Source of the DNA: Fervidobacterium sp. UBA5837
Lineage (GTDB): Bacteria > Thermotogota > Thermotogae > Thermotogales > Fervidobacteriaceae
Assembly (NCBI GenBank): GCA_002432805.1
Contig: DJGV01000016.1
Span: forward strand, 216,327-280,326
Length of the DNA: 64,000 nt
Direction of reading: 5' to 3'
Every line of letters starts with the position of its first letter. Positions within the stretch are counted from its first letter, which is position 1. A program made the translations under genes and the position numbers. The notes below the pieces were generated by a model, which saw only the letters and a program-made list of their open reading frames with translations, did not search any database and was not told the origin of the DNA. Below, piece after piece: positions 45,039 to 53,826 of the stretch.

Positions 45039-46952
45039 ATGAGCGAGAAAAATGAAAGGAATGAAAGGAATGAAAAGAACGAAACAAAAACACTTCAAAA
45101 AAGTTTCTTTGCACCACTCCTTGGATGGAAGGCACTCTTCGAAAAGCCAGTGACGATAAGGGTGCCAAAAGAAAAGCGAGAGGCAGCACCAAGGTACAGG
45201 GGATTTCACATAAACGATTGGGAAAAGTGCATCGGTTGTGGTACATGCTCTCGAATCTGTCCAACTGATGCAATAACGATGGTCGAAGTGCCCGATATGA
45301 AGCAAGAATACGGAATGAAACCGCAACGTCCAACGATAGACTATGGTAGATGCAGCTTCTGTGGCATGTGTGTTGATATATGCACAACGGGATCTTTGCA
45401 GATGACCCGAGAGTACATCTTCTTTTCGCATGATGCAAACGACTTCTATTATGCACCCACTGAAAGGGGACTTCTAGACAAAGAACCTTCAGAGATAAAG
45501 GTTGGATGGACGAGAGATGAGAGTAGTGAGTTATTGGATCTCGATAGAATCTTACCAGATGCAATGGAATCGTCTGAAAGAATAGACTCGTTTGTAGAAT
45601 TTGTCAAAGCATACAGCAAAGAGCAGGCAGTAGCAGAGGCTGCAAGGTGTGTTGAATGTGGTATATGCGTGGATCGATGCCCACAGCATATGAGAATTCC
45701 AGAATACATAAAGTCAATATGGAAAGATGATTTGAAAGATGCGTTGAAATGGTTACTGAAAGGTGACGAAGAACAATCCAACCTTGGTGCAAATCCGCTA
45801 TCAGGTGTCTGTGGAAGGGTTTGTACACATCGATGTGAGGAGGTCTGCACGATATCACATCGTGGTGAGGCAGTGGCCATCAGGTGGTTGAAGAGATACA
45901 TAGTCGACAATGTACCGATCGAAGAATGGAATGATGCAGTCAGTTTTGATACATCAAAGACTGACAAGAAGGTTGCAATCGTGGGAAGCGGACCTGCAGG
46001 GCTTTCTGCCGGTTATTTTTTGGCATCGATGGGATACGATGTCAACGTGTATGAATCGATGAACAGGCCTGGTGGCGTAATGCGATACGGTATTCCAAAG
46101 TATAGGTTACCCGATGAAGCACTGGACAAAGATATTGCATTCATAGAGGCAATGGGTGTAAAGATTCTAACGGGTGTTGCAGTTGGAAGGGATATATCAT
46201 TTGATGAACTCAAGAACAGGTACGATGCAATATTCATTTCGACCGGTCTCACGTTGGGTAGATCGACAAGAGTACCTGGTTCAGACCATCCGGATGTCGT
46301 TCAAGCACTTCCGTTGCTTAGAGAGATAAGAGATTATTTACGAGGCGAGGGACCAGAACCAAAGATCGCAAAGCGTGTAGTTGTGATCGGTGGAGGAAAC
46401 GTTGCAATGGATATAGCAAGGAGCTTGGCAAGGTTGCAGAAGATGAAGTACGGGGAAGTGAATGTCACACTCACTTGCCTTGAAAGAACGTATGAAGAGA
46501 TGCCAGCAGACCTTGAAGAGATAGAAGAAGCGATAGAAGAAGGTATTACGATCAATCCGGGATGGGGTCCAAAAGAGGTAATATTCTTCCCCGATGAAGA
46601 TAAAATTAAAGGACTTAAGTGTGTGAAATGTGTTGAAGTTTTCGATGAAAACAAAAGATTCAATCCAAAGTACGATGAGTCGCAGGTTTCTTACTTCGAT
46701 GGTGACATGATTATCGAAGCAATCGGGCAAGCACCCGATTATTCTTATTTACCCGAAGAATGGAAAGCCAAGATCCAGTTCGTAGGTCCACGTATCCTGA
46801 CAAACAACTTGAGGCAAACACAAATTCCATGGCTCTTTGCCGGCGGTGACATCGTCAACGGGCCAGATATCATCCATGGTATTGCGGATGGTTACTGGGC
46901 TGCAAGAGGGATCGATGAATACCTCGATAGTAATGGCAATGTTGAAAAATGA
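45039..46952 (+). CDS. NuoI-like ferredoxin subunit fused to a GltD/NfnB-type NAD(P)H flavoprotein
   Basis: 637 residues. Residues 55-130 are the MbxN/NuoI part with two [4Fe-4S] motifs (Cys64/67/70/74 and Cys105/108/111/115). Residues 200-275 carry a third ferredoxin-like motif (CVECGICVDRCP) and the GltD N-terminal cysteines (Cys258/262/266/270). The FAD site follows (VAIVGSGPAGLSAGYF, 313-328), the NAD(P) site (VVVIGGGNVAMDIARS, 446-461) and the closing AGGDIVNGPDIIHGIADGYW. The N-terminus is a low-complexity Asn-Glu-Arg repeat. ATG 45039 has GGGGG about 8 bases upstream; GTG 45021 is an alternative. It would let NAD(P)(H) exchange electrons directly with the membrane complex. Confidence 0.9.
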   Translation: MSEKNERNERNEKNETKTLQKSFFAPLLGWKALFEKPVTIRVPKEKREAAPRYRGFHINDWEKCIGCGTCSRICPTDAITMVEVPDMKQEYGMKPQRPTIDYGRCSFCGMCVDICTTGSLQMTREYIFFSHDANDFYYAPTERGLLDKEPSEIKVGWTRDESSELLDLDRILPDAMESSERIDSFVEFVKAYSKEQAVAEAARCVECGICVDRCPQHMRIPEYIKSIWKDDLKDALKWLLKGDEEQSNLGANPLSGVCGRVCTHRCEEVCTISHRGEAVAIRWLKRYIVDNVPIEEWNDAVSFDTSKTDKKVAIVGSGPAGLSAGYFLASMGYDVNVYESMNRPGGVMRYGIPKYRLPDEALDKDIAFIEAMGVKILTGVAVGRDISFDELKNRYDAIFISTGLTLGRSTRVPGSDHPDVVQALPLLREIRDYLRGEGPEPKIAKRVVVIGGGNVAMDIARSLARLQKMKYGEVNVTLTCLERTYEEMPADLEEIEEAIEEGITINPGWGPKEVIFFPDEDKIKGLKCVKCVEVFDENKRFNPKYDESQVSYFDGDMIIEAIGQAPDYSYLPEEWKAKIQFVGPRILTNNLRQTQIPWLFAGGDIVNGPDIIHGIADGYWAARGIDEYLDSNGNVEK

Positions 46953-46973
46953 AATGGGGGAGGTGATGCGCGC

Positions 46974-47459
46974 ATGTACGATGTATTGAAGTTAGCTGAG
47001 AAATTTGAGATCGATGGGTATAAATTCTACACCGAAAGAAAAAAAGAGATCAAAAACAAAGCAGTTGCAGAGATCTTTGACCACCTTGCCATTATGGAAA
47101 AGGAACACACAGCATTTATAAGACGATTGATGGAAGATTTGGAAATGGGCAGGGAAATAAGCACACTTCCAGGCGAGATGGAAAATCCGTTCGCACAGAG
47201 GTACGAAGACCAAAAGTTGGACGCAACAACCCCCGAAGATGACTTAATGGACCTTTCGGTGCTCAGAATGGCATACCTGATCGAAAAAGATTTCGTAGAA
47301 TTCTATGCAAGGGCAGCAAAACATGAGGAGAATCCAGAAGTCAGGAAAGTATTGAACCTATTGAGTACTTGGGAAGAAGGGCATAGAAAGCTCATAGAAA
47401 AGCAGATGGAAGCAATCATGGAAAGGAATAATCTTGACTTGGGATTTTATCCATTTTAA
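46974..47459 (+). CDS. ferritin-like (rubrerythrin-type) diiron protein
   Basis: 161 residues, four-helix bundle with paired carboxylate motifs: EKFEIDGYKFYTER, IMEKEHTAFIRRL, EKDFVEFYARAAKHEENPE and STWEEGHRKLIEKQM. There is no C-terminal rubredoxin cysteine pair, so it is a short erythrin-type protein, perhaps for peroxide or oxygen defence. Starts 21 bases after the flavoprotein gene with GGGGGAGGTGAT upstream, and ends at a terminator, so it is the last gene of the Mbx-like operon. Confidence 0.85.
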   Translation: MYDVLKLAEKFEIDGYKFYTERKKEIKNKAVAEIFDHLAIMEKEHTAFIRRLMEDLEMGREISTLPGEMENPFAQRYEDQKLDATTPEDDLMDLSVLRMAYLIEKDFVEFYARAAKHEENPEVRKVLNLLSTWEEGHRKLIEKQMEAIMERNNLDLGFYPF

Positions 47460-47525
47460 TGTTTTGAAGAAAACAACTTGCTTAACTATAATTTAACGAT
47501 GACATCTATCCGATGACATCTATTC

Positions 47526-47560
47526 AAAGAGGGTCCAAATAACAGGGCCCTCTTTGTTTT
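47526..47560 (+). terminator. rho-independent terminator of the Mbx-like operon
   Basis: AAAGAGGGTCC (47526-47536), 8-base loop, GGGCCCTCTTT (47545-47555), then GTTTT; one G-T pair within the stem. Confidence 0.88.
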
Positions 47561-47633
47561 GCAGACTCTCACACGTCCAGATGTATGATTTTCCAAACAT
47601 TCTGCGTTGGAATATGATTGTCAGTGAGTGTGT

Positions 47634-47681
47634 TTGTCAAGATTAATTATGGCACATATTCTTCGTAATAGGTGTATTACG
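47634..47681 (+). promoter_or_regulatory. liv operon promoter with inverted repeat at the start site
   Basis: TTGTCA (47634-47639), 17-base spacer, TATTCT (47657-47662). The palindrome CGTAATA-GGTG-TATTACG (47664-47681) covers the expected start of transcription and looks like an operator. A downstream TATAAT at 47736 is an alternative start. Confidence 0.5.
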
Positions 47682-47700
47682 ATAGAAACATGCAAAAAGA

Positions 47701-47862
47701 TGTTAATAGTACACATATTTACCTATAGTTTCATCTATAATTGATAAAAGCATCCAATACTGAATTTGGAAAAAATTAAAGATGTGTTATAGAATTCTGC
47801 AAATTCTATACGTACGTAACTTTTCATTTAATAGCATTTGATATAGTTGTTGTTAATAGTAC
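47701..47862 (+). repeat. two copies of TGTTAATAGTAC, 150 bases apart
   Basis: Exact 12-base direct repeats at 47701-47712 and 47851-47862 in the livK leader. Could be paired binding sites or chance in AT-rich DNA. Confidence 0.35.
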
Positions 47863-47935
47863 TCGGAAAATGTTCCAGCGGGGTCCAAATTTCAGAATTT
47901 CGAAGGTTCTTCATTCTTCTAAGGGAGGGGTTGCT

Positions 47936-49051
47936 GTGAGAAAAGCTGTTTTGATAGTCTTGCTTTTGGTTTCAAGTGTGTTTGTGTTTTCTGCCATTAG
48001 GATAGGTGTATTTGAACCTCTTACTGGTGCATTTGCAGCTGGTGGACAACTTACACTGAAAGGCATAAGACTTGCAAACGAAATGTTCCCAACGGCTTTG
48101 AACCAGAAAATTGATCTCGTCGTCGTTGACAACAAGACAGACAAGGTGGAGGCTGCAAACGCTGTAACCCGTTTGATACAGGTATACAACGTTAGTGCGA
48201 TCATCGGTAGTTATGGAAGCTCGTTAGCCATTCCAGGCAGTGAGGTTGCAAACAAGATGAAGGTACCGATGATGGGATGCTCACCGACAAACCCACTCGT
48301 CACACAAGGTAAAGAGTATGTGTTCAGAGTCTGTTTCATAGACCCATTCCAAGGAACAGTGATGGCAAAATTTGCCGTTGAGAACCTGAAAGCAAAGACA
48401 GCCTACATCGTTCAAGATATCTCTTCTGACTATTCGGTTGGACTTGCACATTATTTCAGAAATGCCTTCATAAGCCTTACCGGCGATTCAAAATCGGTTT
48501 TAGGCGTTGCATCTTACCAAGGTGGAGACCAAGATTTTACCGCTCAACTTACTCTTGCGAAATCGAAAAACCCAGATGTACTCTTCATCCCTGCAGGTTC
48601 TTATGGTGACGCTGCTCTGATCATGAAGCAGGCAAGAGAAATGGGAGTCAAGGCCACATTCCTCGGTGGAGATACGTGGGAAGTACCTGAAATTATCGAT
48701 GTTGCAGGAGATGCAGCAGAAGGCGCATATTTCAGTACACACTTCGATGAAAAGGCAATGACAACCGAAATGACAAAGAAATTCATCGATGCCTACAAGA
48801 AAAAGTACAACGAAGATCCAAGCGCATTTGCCGCTCTTGGTTTCGATGCTTACCTAGTTATACTTGATGCAATAAACAGAGCAAAATCATGGAAACCTGC
48901 AGACATAAAAGAAGCACTTGCAGCAACAAAGAATTTCCAAGGTGCTACGGGCAGCATTACATTCGATGAAAACGGAGACGCAATAAAAGACGCAATAGTG
49001 AAAAAGATAGAAAAAGGTGCATTTCATTTCATTTCTATAGTAAAACCATGA
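47936..49051 (+). CDS. livK: branched-chain amino acid ABC transporter, substrate-binding protein 1
   Basis: 371 residues. Signal peptide (MRKAVLIVLLLVSSVFVFSA) then the LivJ/LivK fold: IRIGVFEPLTGAFAAGGQLT, VDNKTDKVEAANAVTRLI, RVCFIDPFQGTVMAKFA, YQGGDQDFTAQLTLAKSKNP, FLGGDTWEVPEI, ALGFDAYLVILDAI. GTG 47936 has AGGGAGGGG 5 bases upstream; the longer frame from 47870 lacks a leader-like start. Ligand could be Leu/Ile/Val or another amino acid or amide. Confidence 0.9.
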   Translation: MRKAVLIVLLLVSSVFVFSAIRIGVFEPLTGAFAAGGQLTLKGIRLANEMFPTALNQKIDLVVVDNKTDKVEAANAVTRLIQVYNVSAIIGSYGSSLAIPGSEVANKMKVPMMGCSPTNPLVTQGKEYVFRVCFIDPFQGTVMAKFAVENLKAKTAYIVQDISSDYSVGLAHYFRNAFISLTGDSKSVLGVASYQGGDQDFTAQLTLAKSKNPDVLFIPAGSYGDAALIMKQAREMGVKATFLGGDTWEVPEIIDVAGDAAEGAYFSTHFDEKAMTTEMTKKFIDAYKKKYNEDPSAFAALGFDAYLVILDAINRAKSWKPADIKEALAATKNFQGATGSITFDENGDAIKDAIVKKIEKGAFHFISIVKP

Positions 49052-49085
49052 CCTCAAATCTTCCCACGTTGGAGAGGTGGACAAT

Positions 49086-50207
49086 ATGAGAAAACTTCTT
49101 TGTTTCGTAATGTTGCTAATGGGAATGTTAACCATATTTGCCGCTAGTGATATAGTAATAGGAATCACGCAACCATTGACGGGCAACTATGCAATGGGTG
49201 GTCAGCTGGGCATGAGAGGAATAGATATGGCATACGAAGAAGTTCCCACCGTGCTTGGAAGACCTATAAAACTTGTAAAACTCGATAACAAGAGCGATAA
49301 GATCGAATCTGCTAACGTTGTTACAAGGCTTATAGAACAATACAAGGCAGTTGCAATCATCGGTACATATTCAAGTGCACTCGGTATCCCTGGCGCAGAG
49401 ATTGCAAATAAGAATAAGGTCGTATATATATCGCCATCTAATACAAATCCACTCGTTACAAAAGACAAACCTTTCGTCTATAGAGTCTGTTTCATAGACC
49501 CGTTTCAAGGCACCGTGATGGCAAAATTCGCTGTTCAAAATATGAAGGCCAAGACAGCAGCTGTCATTTACGATGTGTCAAATGACTACTCAGTCGGACT
49601 TGCGTACTATTTCAGAGACGCATTCGTGAAACTTACAGGTAACCCGAAATCGGTTGTCACTTACATCGCATATCAAGGCGGAGACCAAGACTTTACGGCA
49701 CAATTAACAGCAGTAAAGAGGGCAAACCCTGATGTCATATTTGCACCAATTGGTATAGTCGGTGATGGAGCACTCATTGCAAAACAAGCAAGAGAGCTTG
49801 GCCTAAAACAACCTATACTCGGCGGTGATACTTGGGACCTACCACAACTCGTAGAGATAGGCGGAAGTGCAGTTGAGGGTGTGTACTACAGCACGATGTT
49901 CGATGTCAAGGCTGATCTATCCGATAAGACAAAACCATTCGTTGAAAAGTACAGAGCAAAATACAACGAAGATCCTGGATATCTCCCTGCACTCGCCTAC
50001 GATGCTTACATGGTTCTCATCGATGCTATTAAGCGGGCAAACTCTGATAAGCCAGAAGATATAAGAAGGGCACTCATAACAACAGATTACATGGGTGTCT
50101 CCGGACGAATTAGATTTGACCAGAACAGAGATGCAATTAAGGATGCCGTCATAAAGACTGTGAGAAATGGAAAGTTCGAATTCGTGACCGTCATAAAGGG
50201 TGACTGA
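49086..50207 (+). CDS. livK: branched-chain amino acid ABC transporter, substrate-binding protein 2
   Basis: 373 residues, paralogue of the gene just upstream, with leader MRKLLCFVMLLMGMLTIFAA and the same motifs (VDNK as LDNKSDKIESANVVTRLI, RVCFIDPFQGTVMAKFAVQN, YQGGDQDFTAQLTAVKRANP, LGGDTWDLPQLVE). ATG 49086 has GGAGAGGTGG 5 bases upstream. The pair likely gives one permease two ligand ranges. The ligand-facing region differs (for example SSNTNP here as SPSNTNPLV versus GCSPTNPLV). Confidence 0.9.
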   Translation: MRKLLCFVMLLMGMLTIFAASDIVIGITQPLTGNYAMGGQLGMRGIDMAYEEVPTVLGRPIKLVKLDNKSDKIESANVVTRLIEQYKAVAIIGTYSSALGIPGAEIANKNKVVYISPSNTNPLVTKDKPFVYRVCFIDPFQGTVMAKFAVQNMKAKTAAVIYDVSNDYSVGLAYYFRDAFVKLTGNPKSVVTYIAYQGGDQDFTAQLTAVKRANPDVIFAPIGIVGDGALIAKQARELGLKQPILGGDTWDLPQLVEIGGSAVEGVYYSTMFDVKADLSDKTKPFVEKYRAKYNEDPGYLPALAYDAYMVLIDAIKRANSDKPEDIRRALITTDYMGVSGRIRFDQNRDAIKDAVIKTVRNGKFEFVTVIKGD

Positions 50208-50241
50208 TAGAAATAATAGATTATTAATCTTTTTAGCTCTT

Positions 50242-50274
50242 TGCGGGAATGGCCATGCGTCATTCCCGCATTTT
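50242..50274 (+). terminator. hairpin between binding protein and permease genes
   Basis: TGCGGGAATG (50242-50251) pairs with CATTCCCGCA (50261-50270) around a 9-base loop, followed only by TTTT. Probably a leaky attenuator or 3' protecting stem that keeps binding-protein mRNA more abundant than that of the permeases. Confidence 0.6.
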
Positions 50275-50334
50275 AGAAGTTGCAGAGGCAGCATAGTTGT
50301 GCATTTTTTGAAATTTCTATTTGGGGGTGTTGGA

Positions 50335-51228
50335 ATGGGCTGGAGTCTATTTATGCAACATTTGGTCAATGCTATCTCACTAGGATTCGTATTCGGACTT
50401 GTAGCAGTTGGGTATGCACTTGTGTACGGTGTCGTTAAGCTCGTTAACTTTGCTCACGGTGATGTCTTCATGATGGGTGCATACATGATGTTCTATGCAT
50501 CTGTCCTCTTTGGATTTCCTTGGCTCGCCGCAGTCATATTTGGTATCGCTTTAACCGCACTTCTCGGCGTTGGCATAGAGAAGGTTGCTTACAGACCACT
50601 CAGAAAGTATCCAAGAATAAACTCCTTGGTCTCATCGATAGGCATGTCGTTTTTGCTCCAAAACTTTGCAGTTGTGGTTTTTGGCGGCATACAAAGGTCT
50701 TTTCCAGTCCCAGAAATGATGAAGAAAACCATAATTTTGGGTGAGGTAAGAATTCAGTCAGTTTCTATCTATACGATAATATTTTCAATTCTTGTGGTTC
50801 TTCTACTAACGTTTATACTTCAGAAAACAAGAATAGGCCTTGCAATGAGAATTCTGTCCACCGATTTTGAGACTGCAAGGCTCATGGGAATAAATGTTGA
50901 TAGAACGATATCTTTCACATTTGCACTTGGTTCAGCACTTGCTGCTGTCAGTGCCGTCTTTTACGCACTAAGATATCCTCAGATTTTCCCATTCATGGGG
51001 CAGTATCCAGGTAGTAGGGCATTTATTGCTGCAGTTGTCGGTGGTATCGGAAGTATAAAGGGAGCACTTGTAGGCGGATTCTTACTCGGTATGTTGACCG
51101 TTCTACTTCCTGCGGCATTCCCAGAGTATTCCGGATACCGTGAGGCACTGATATTTGCTCTGCTCGTCATAGTACTTGTCTTCAAGCCCAACGGTCTCTT
51201 TGGCCAGGAGGTAGGTGAGAAGGCATGA
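50335..51228 (+). CDS. livH: branched-chain amino acid ABC transporter permease LivH
   Basis: 297 residues, about eight hydrophobic segments. LivH pattern GLVAVGYALVYGVVKLVNFA HGD motif at residues 20-45, RPLRKYPRINSLVSSIGMSF, STDFETARLMGINVDRTISF and GGIGSIKGALVGGFLLG. ATG 50335 has GGGGGTG 5 bases upstream; an in-frame start at 50200 would run through the hairpin and is rejected. Overlaps livM by 4 bases. Confidence 0.92.
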   Translation: MGWSLFMQHLVNAISLGFVFGLVAVGYALVYGVVKLVNFAHGDVFMMGAYMMFYASVLFGFPWLAAVIFGIALTALLGVGIEKVAYRPLRKYPRINSLVSSIGMSFLLQNFAVVVFGGIQRSFPVPEMMKKTIILGEVRIQSVSIYTIIFSILVVLLLTFILQKTRIGLAMRILSTDFETARLMGINVDRTISFTFALGSALAAVSAVFYALRYPQIFPFMGQYPGSRAFIAAVVGGIGSIKGALVGGFLLGMLTVLLPAAFPEYSGYREALIFALLVIVLVFKPNGLFGQEVGEKA

Positions 51229-52268
51229 AACGGCGAACCAAGATTTTGCTGAGTTTAATCCTGATAATTGCAATTTATGTTTTCGTTTACTTTTCTGAAC
51301 TTTACATGGACCCGTTCATAAAGAGGATACTAAATACCGGTCTCATCTATGCAATTCTTGGAGTTAGTTTGAACTTGATAAATGGATTTACTGGGCAGTT
51401 TTCTCTTGGGCATGCGGGTTTCATGGCAATAGGTGCTTATGCTTCCGCACTGCTTTACATGTCACCAGAAACGAAAATGTCGAACTTCTTCATGGTTCCG
51501 CTGATCTCTCCATTGGATAGAATTCAAATTCCGTTCTTCTGGGCCATCATCGTAGGCGGACTCATGGCGGCTGTTGCTGGATTCATAGTAGGTGCGCCAT
51601 GTTTGAGAGTTAGGGGAGATTACCTCGCGATTGTGACGTACGGATTTTCTGAAATCATCAGGTCACTCTTCAATAATTTGCAGAACATTACAAACGGGCC
51701 TCTTGGTTTGAAAGGTTTGCCTACTTATACAAATCTTTGGTGGACTGTCAGTTGGACAATCATTACGGTCATAGTCATCAAAAGGATCGTCGATAGTTCG
51801 TATGGGCGAGCACTTAAGGCAATTCGAGATGATGAAATAGCTGCGGAAAATCTTGGTATAAATCTGTTCAAACACAAAGTTCTTGCCTTCGTGGTTGGGT
51901 CATTCTTTGCAGGTATAGCAGGCGGATTGCTTGGTAGCTTGTTGATGACGATAGATCCAAATTCATTTAGTATTCTATTCACATATCAGATAATAATGAT
52001 AATACTACTCGGTGGACTTGGAAATATAACTGGTAGTGTTGTAGTTGGTATCGGATTCGCATTTCTCATGGAATGGCTAAGGTTTGTAGAAATGCCTATG
52101 AACATATTCGGCATAGAATTTCCTGGAATACTTGGCATGCGTATGCTGATATTCTCCATACTGTTAATGGTTACAATTTTGTTCTTCAGGCAAGGTATAT
52201 TTGGCAAGGTAGAATTTAGTTGGGAAGGCGTCGCAAGATTGTTCCAGAAAAAGAAGGTGAAAGAATGA
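51225..52268 (+). CDS. livM: branched-chain amino acid ABC transporter permease LivM
   Basis: 347 residues, about ten hydrophobic segments. LivM motifs GVSLNLINGFTGQFSLGHAG, APCLRVRGDYLAIVTYGFSE, AIRDDEIAAENLGINLFKHK, GGLGNITGSVVVGIGFA. Start overlaps livH (ATGA) and the stop overlaps livG (ATGA). Confidence 0.93.
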   Translation: MKRRTKILLSLILIIAIYVFVYFSELYMDPFIKRILNTGLIYAILGVSLNLINGFTGQFSLGHAGFMAIGAYASALLYMSPETKMSNFFMVPLISPLDRIQIPFFWAIIVGGLMAAVAGFIVGAPCLRVRGDYLAIVTYGFSEIIRSLFNNLQNITNGPLGLKGLPTYTNLWWTVSWTIITVIVIKRIVDSSYGRALKAIRDDEIAAENLGINLFKHKVLAFVVGSFFAGIAGGLLGSLLMTIDPNSFSILFTYQIIMIILLGGLGNITGSVVVGIGFAFLMEWLRFVEMPMNIFGIEFPGILGMRMLIFSILLMVTILFFRQGIFGKVEFSWEGVARLFQKKKVKE

Positions 52269-53089
52269 CTCCACAATCAGCTGAGGCAACTAAAACCAGT
52301 AAATCAGTGGCAAAGCAAACTGTACTCAAGATGGAACACGTTACAAAAAGATTTGGTGGATTGGTGGCCGTATCAGATTTCAACTTGGATCTGAAAGAAG
52401 GAGAACTCATCGGCCTCATCGGGCCTAATGGTGCTGGGAAGACGACCATCTTCAATTTGATAACGCATGTCATTCGTATCACCGAAGGAAAGATGGAGTT
52501 TTACGGTAAAGACATAACAAATCTGACAACTGACAGAATCATACGATTGGGAATTGCTCGTACTTTTCAGAATATAAGGCTTTTTTCAAACATGACCGTT
52601 AGAGAAAACATACTGACGGCATTCCATGCACATTTGAAATCTGATCTGTTTACTGCCGTTGCATTTCTGCCAAAATACAAGAACGAAGAAGAATATTTCC
52701 AGCAAAAGACTTTGGAACTGATGAAAGAAGTTGGCATAGAGCATCTTGCTGACAATATATCCAGCTCATTACCGTATGGCCTTCAAAGAAAGCTGGAGAT
52801 TGCAAGGGCACTTGCAACAAATCCAAAACTCTTACTACTCGACGAACCAGCAGCAGGTATGAATCCGGATGAGACCTTGGAACTGAACCAATTGATACTC
52901 AGAATCAGAGATAAGTATAAATTGACAGTGATAGTTATAGAACATGATATGAAAGTCATTATGAATATCTGCGAGAGAATTGTAGTGCTTGATCACGGCG
53001 TAACAATCGCACAAGGCACACCAATTGAGATTCAGCAAAATCCATTGGTCATCAAGGCCTACTTAGGTGCAGGTGATGAAGATGCTTGA
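52265..53089 (+). CDS. livG: branched-chain amino acid ABC transporter ATPase LivG
   Basis: 274 residues. Walker A GLIGPNGAGKTT, Q-loop ARTFQNIRLF, a degenerate signature SSSLPYGLQRKLEIARAL (LPYG in place of LSGG, as is usual for LivG), Walker B LLLLDEPAAGMNP and H-loop VIEHDM. ATG 52265 overlaps livM, with GAAGGTGA upstream. The first 20 residues are a charged extension. Confidence 0.94.
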   Translation: MTPQSAEATKTSKSVAKQTVLKMEHVTKRFGGLVAVSDFNLDLKEGELIGLIGPNGAGKTTIFNLITHVIRITEGKMEFYGKDITNLTTDRIIRLGIARTFQNIRLFSNMTVRENILTAFHAHLKSDLFTAVAFLPKYKNEEEYFQQKTLELMKEVGIEHLADNISSSLPYGLQRKLEIARALATNPKLLLLDEPAAGMNPDETLELNQLILRIRDKYKLTVIVIEHDMKVIMNICERIVVLDHGVTIAQGTPIEIQQNPLVIKAYLGAGDEDA

Positions 53090-53786
53090 GATTACCGACC
53101 TCCATGTTCATTACGGTGGAATTCACGCAATTAAAGGCATATCGATGAAGGTTGAAGAAGGTCAGATCATTTCTTTGATTGGTGCCAACGGTGCAGGCAA
53201 ATCAACTACGTTGAGGACTATCTGCGGCCTCAAAGAGGCAACGAAGGGCAGTATAAAGTATGAAGGTGTGGAATTGACAAAACTTGATACAAGCCAGATT
53301 GTTAAGCGCGGCATAACGATGGTGCCTGAGGGCAGAAGGATATTCCCAAACCTCAGTGTCTATGAAAATCTTATGGCTGGTGCTTATCTTAGAAAAGAGA
53401 GAGAGGAAGTTAAGAAGGACATAGATTACGTTTACGGACTCTTTCCGGTCTTGAAAGAAAGAGAAGCACAAAGAGCGGGTACGCTCTCTGGTGGTGAACA
53501 ACAGATGCTTGCGATAGGTCGGGCACTGATGTCAAAACCAAGACTCTTACTCTTCGATGAACCATCGTTGGGATTGGCACCAGTTATCGTTAAGGAAGTC
53601 TTCCAGATGATAAAGAGGATACACAGTGAGGGTGTCACCATCTTCCTTGTCGAGCAAAATGCATACGAGGCTTTGAAACTTTGCGATTATGCCTACGTTT
53701 TGGAAACTGGTACCATCGTCTTGCAAGGTACTGGTAAACAGTTGCTCGAAGACGAAAGAGTAAGAAAAGCATACCTCGGTGGATGA
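53082..53786 (+). CDS. livF: branched-chain amino acid ABC transporter ATPase LivF
   Basis: 234 residues. Starts MLEITDLHVHYGGIHAIKGI, Walker A SLIGANGAGKSTT, Q-loop MVPEGRRIFPNLSVYENLM, signature LSGGEQQML, Walker B LLLFDEPSLGLAP, H-loop LVEQN. ATG 53082 has GGTGA 4-5 bases upstream; ATG 53076 is possible. Last gene of the liv operon, overlapping livG. Confidence 0.94.
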   Translation: MLEITDLHVHYGGIHAIKGISMKVEEGQIISLIGANGAGKSTTLRTICGLKEATKGSIKYEGVELTKLDTSQIVKRGITMVPEGRRIFPNLSVYENLMAGAYLRKEREEVKKDIDYVYGLFPVLKEREAQRAGTLSGGEQQMLAIGRALMSKPRLLLFDEPSLGLAPVIVKEVFQMIKRIHSEGVTIFLVEQNAYEALKLCDYAYVLETGTIVLQGTGKQLLEDERVRKAYLGG

Positions 53787-53826
53787 TACAAATATTTCTA
53801 TCAGCTTCGAATAGTTGGATTTCTTC

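Larger units (their letters stand above)
47460..47935. other. 476-base intergenic region before the liv operon
   Basis: Contains the Mbx operon terminator, a promoter with an inverted repeat, a second TATAAT (47736-47741) and two copies of a 12-base word. An in-frame extension of livK to 47870 exists but is not used. No other gene is seen. Confidence 0.6.

Noticed and set aside
44857..45564. 235-residue minus-strand frame opposite mbxL and mbxN
   Set aside because: Antisense shadow of conserved genes; composition rich in His, Arg, Ser, Leu with no domain.
43921..46952. Calling the 36-47 kb operon an energy-converting NiFe hydrogenase (Mbh)
   Set aside because: The large subunit lacks two of four NiFe ligands, and the operon has a GltD-type fusion; Mbx/Mbs-like is the better reading.
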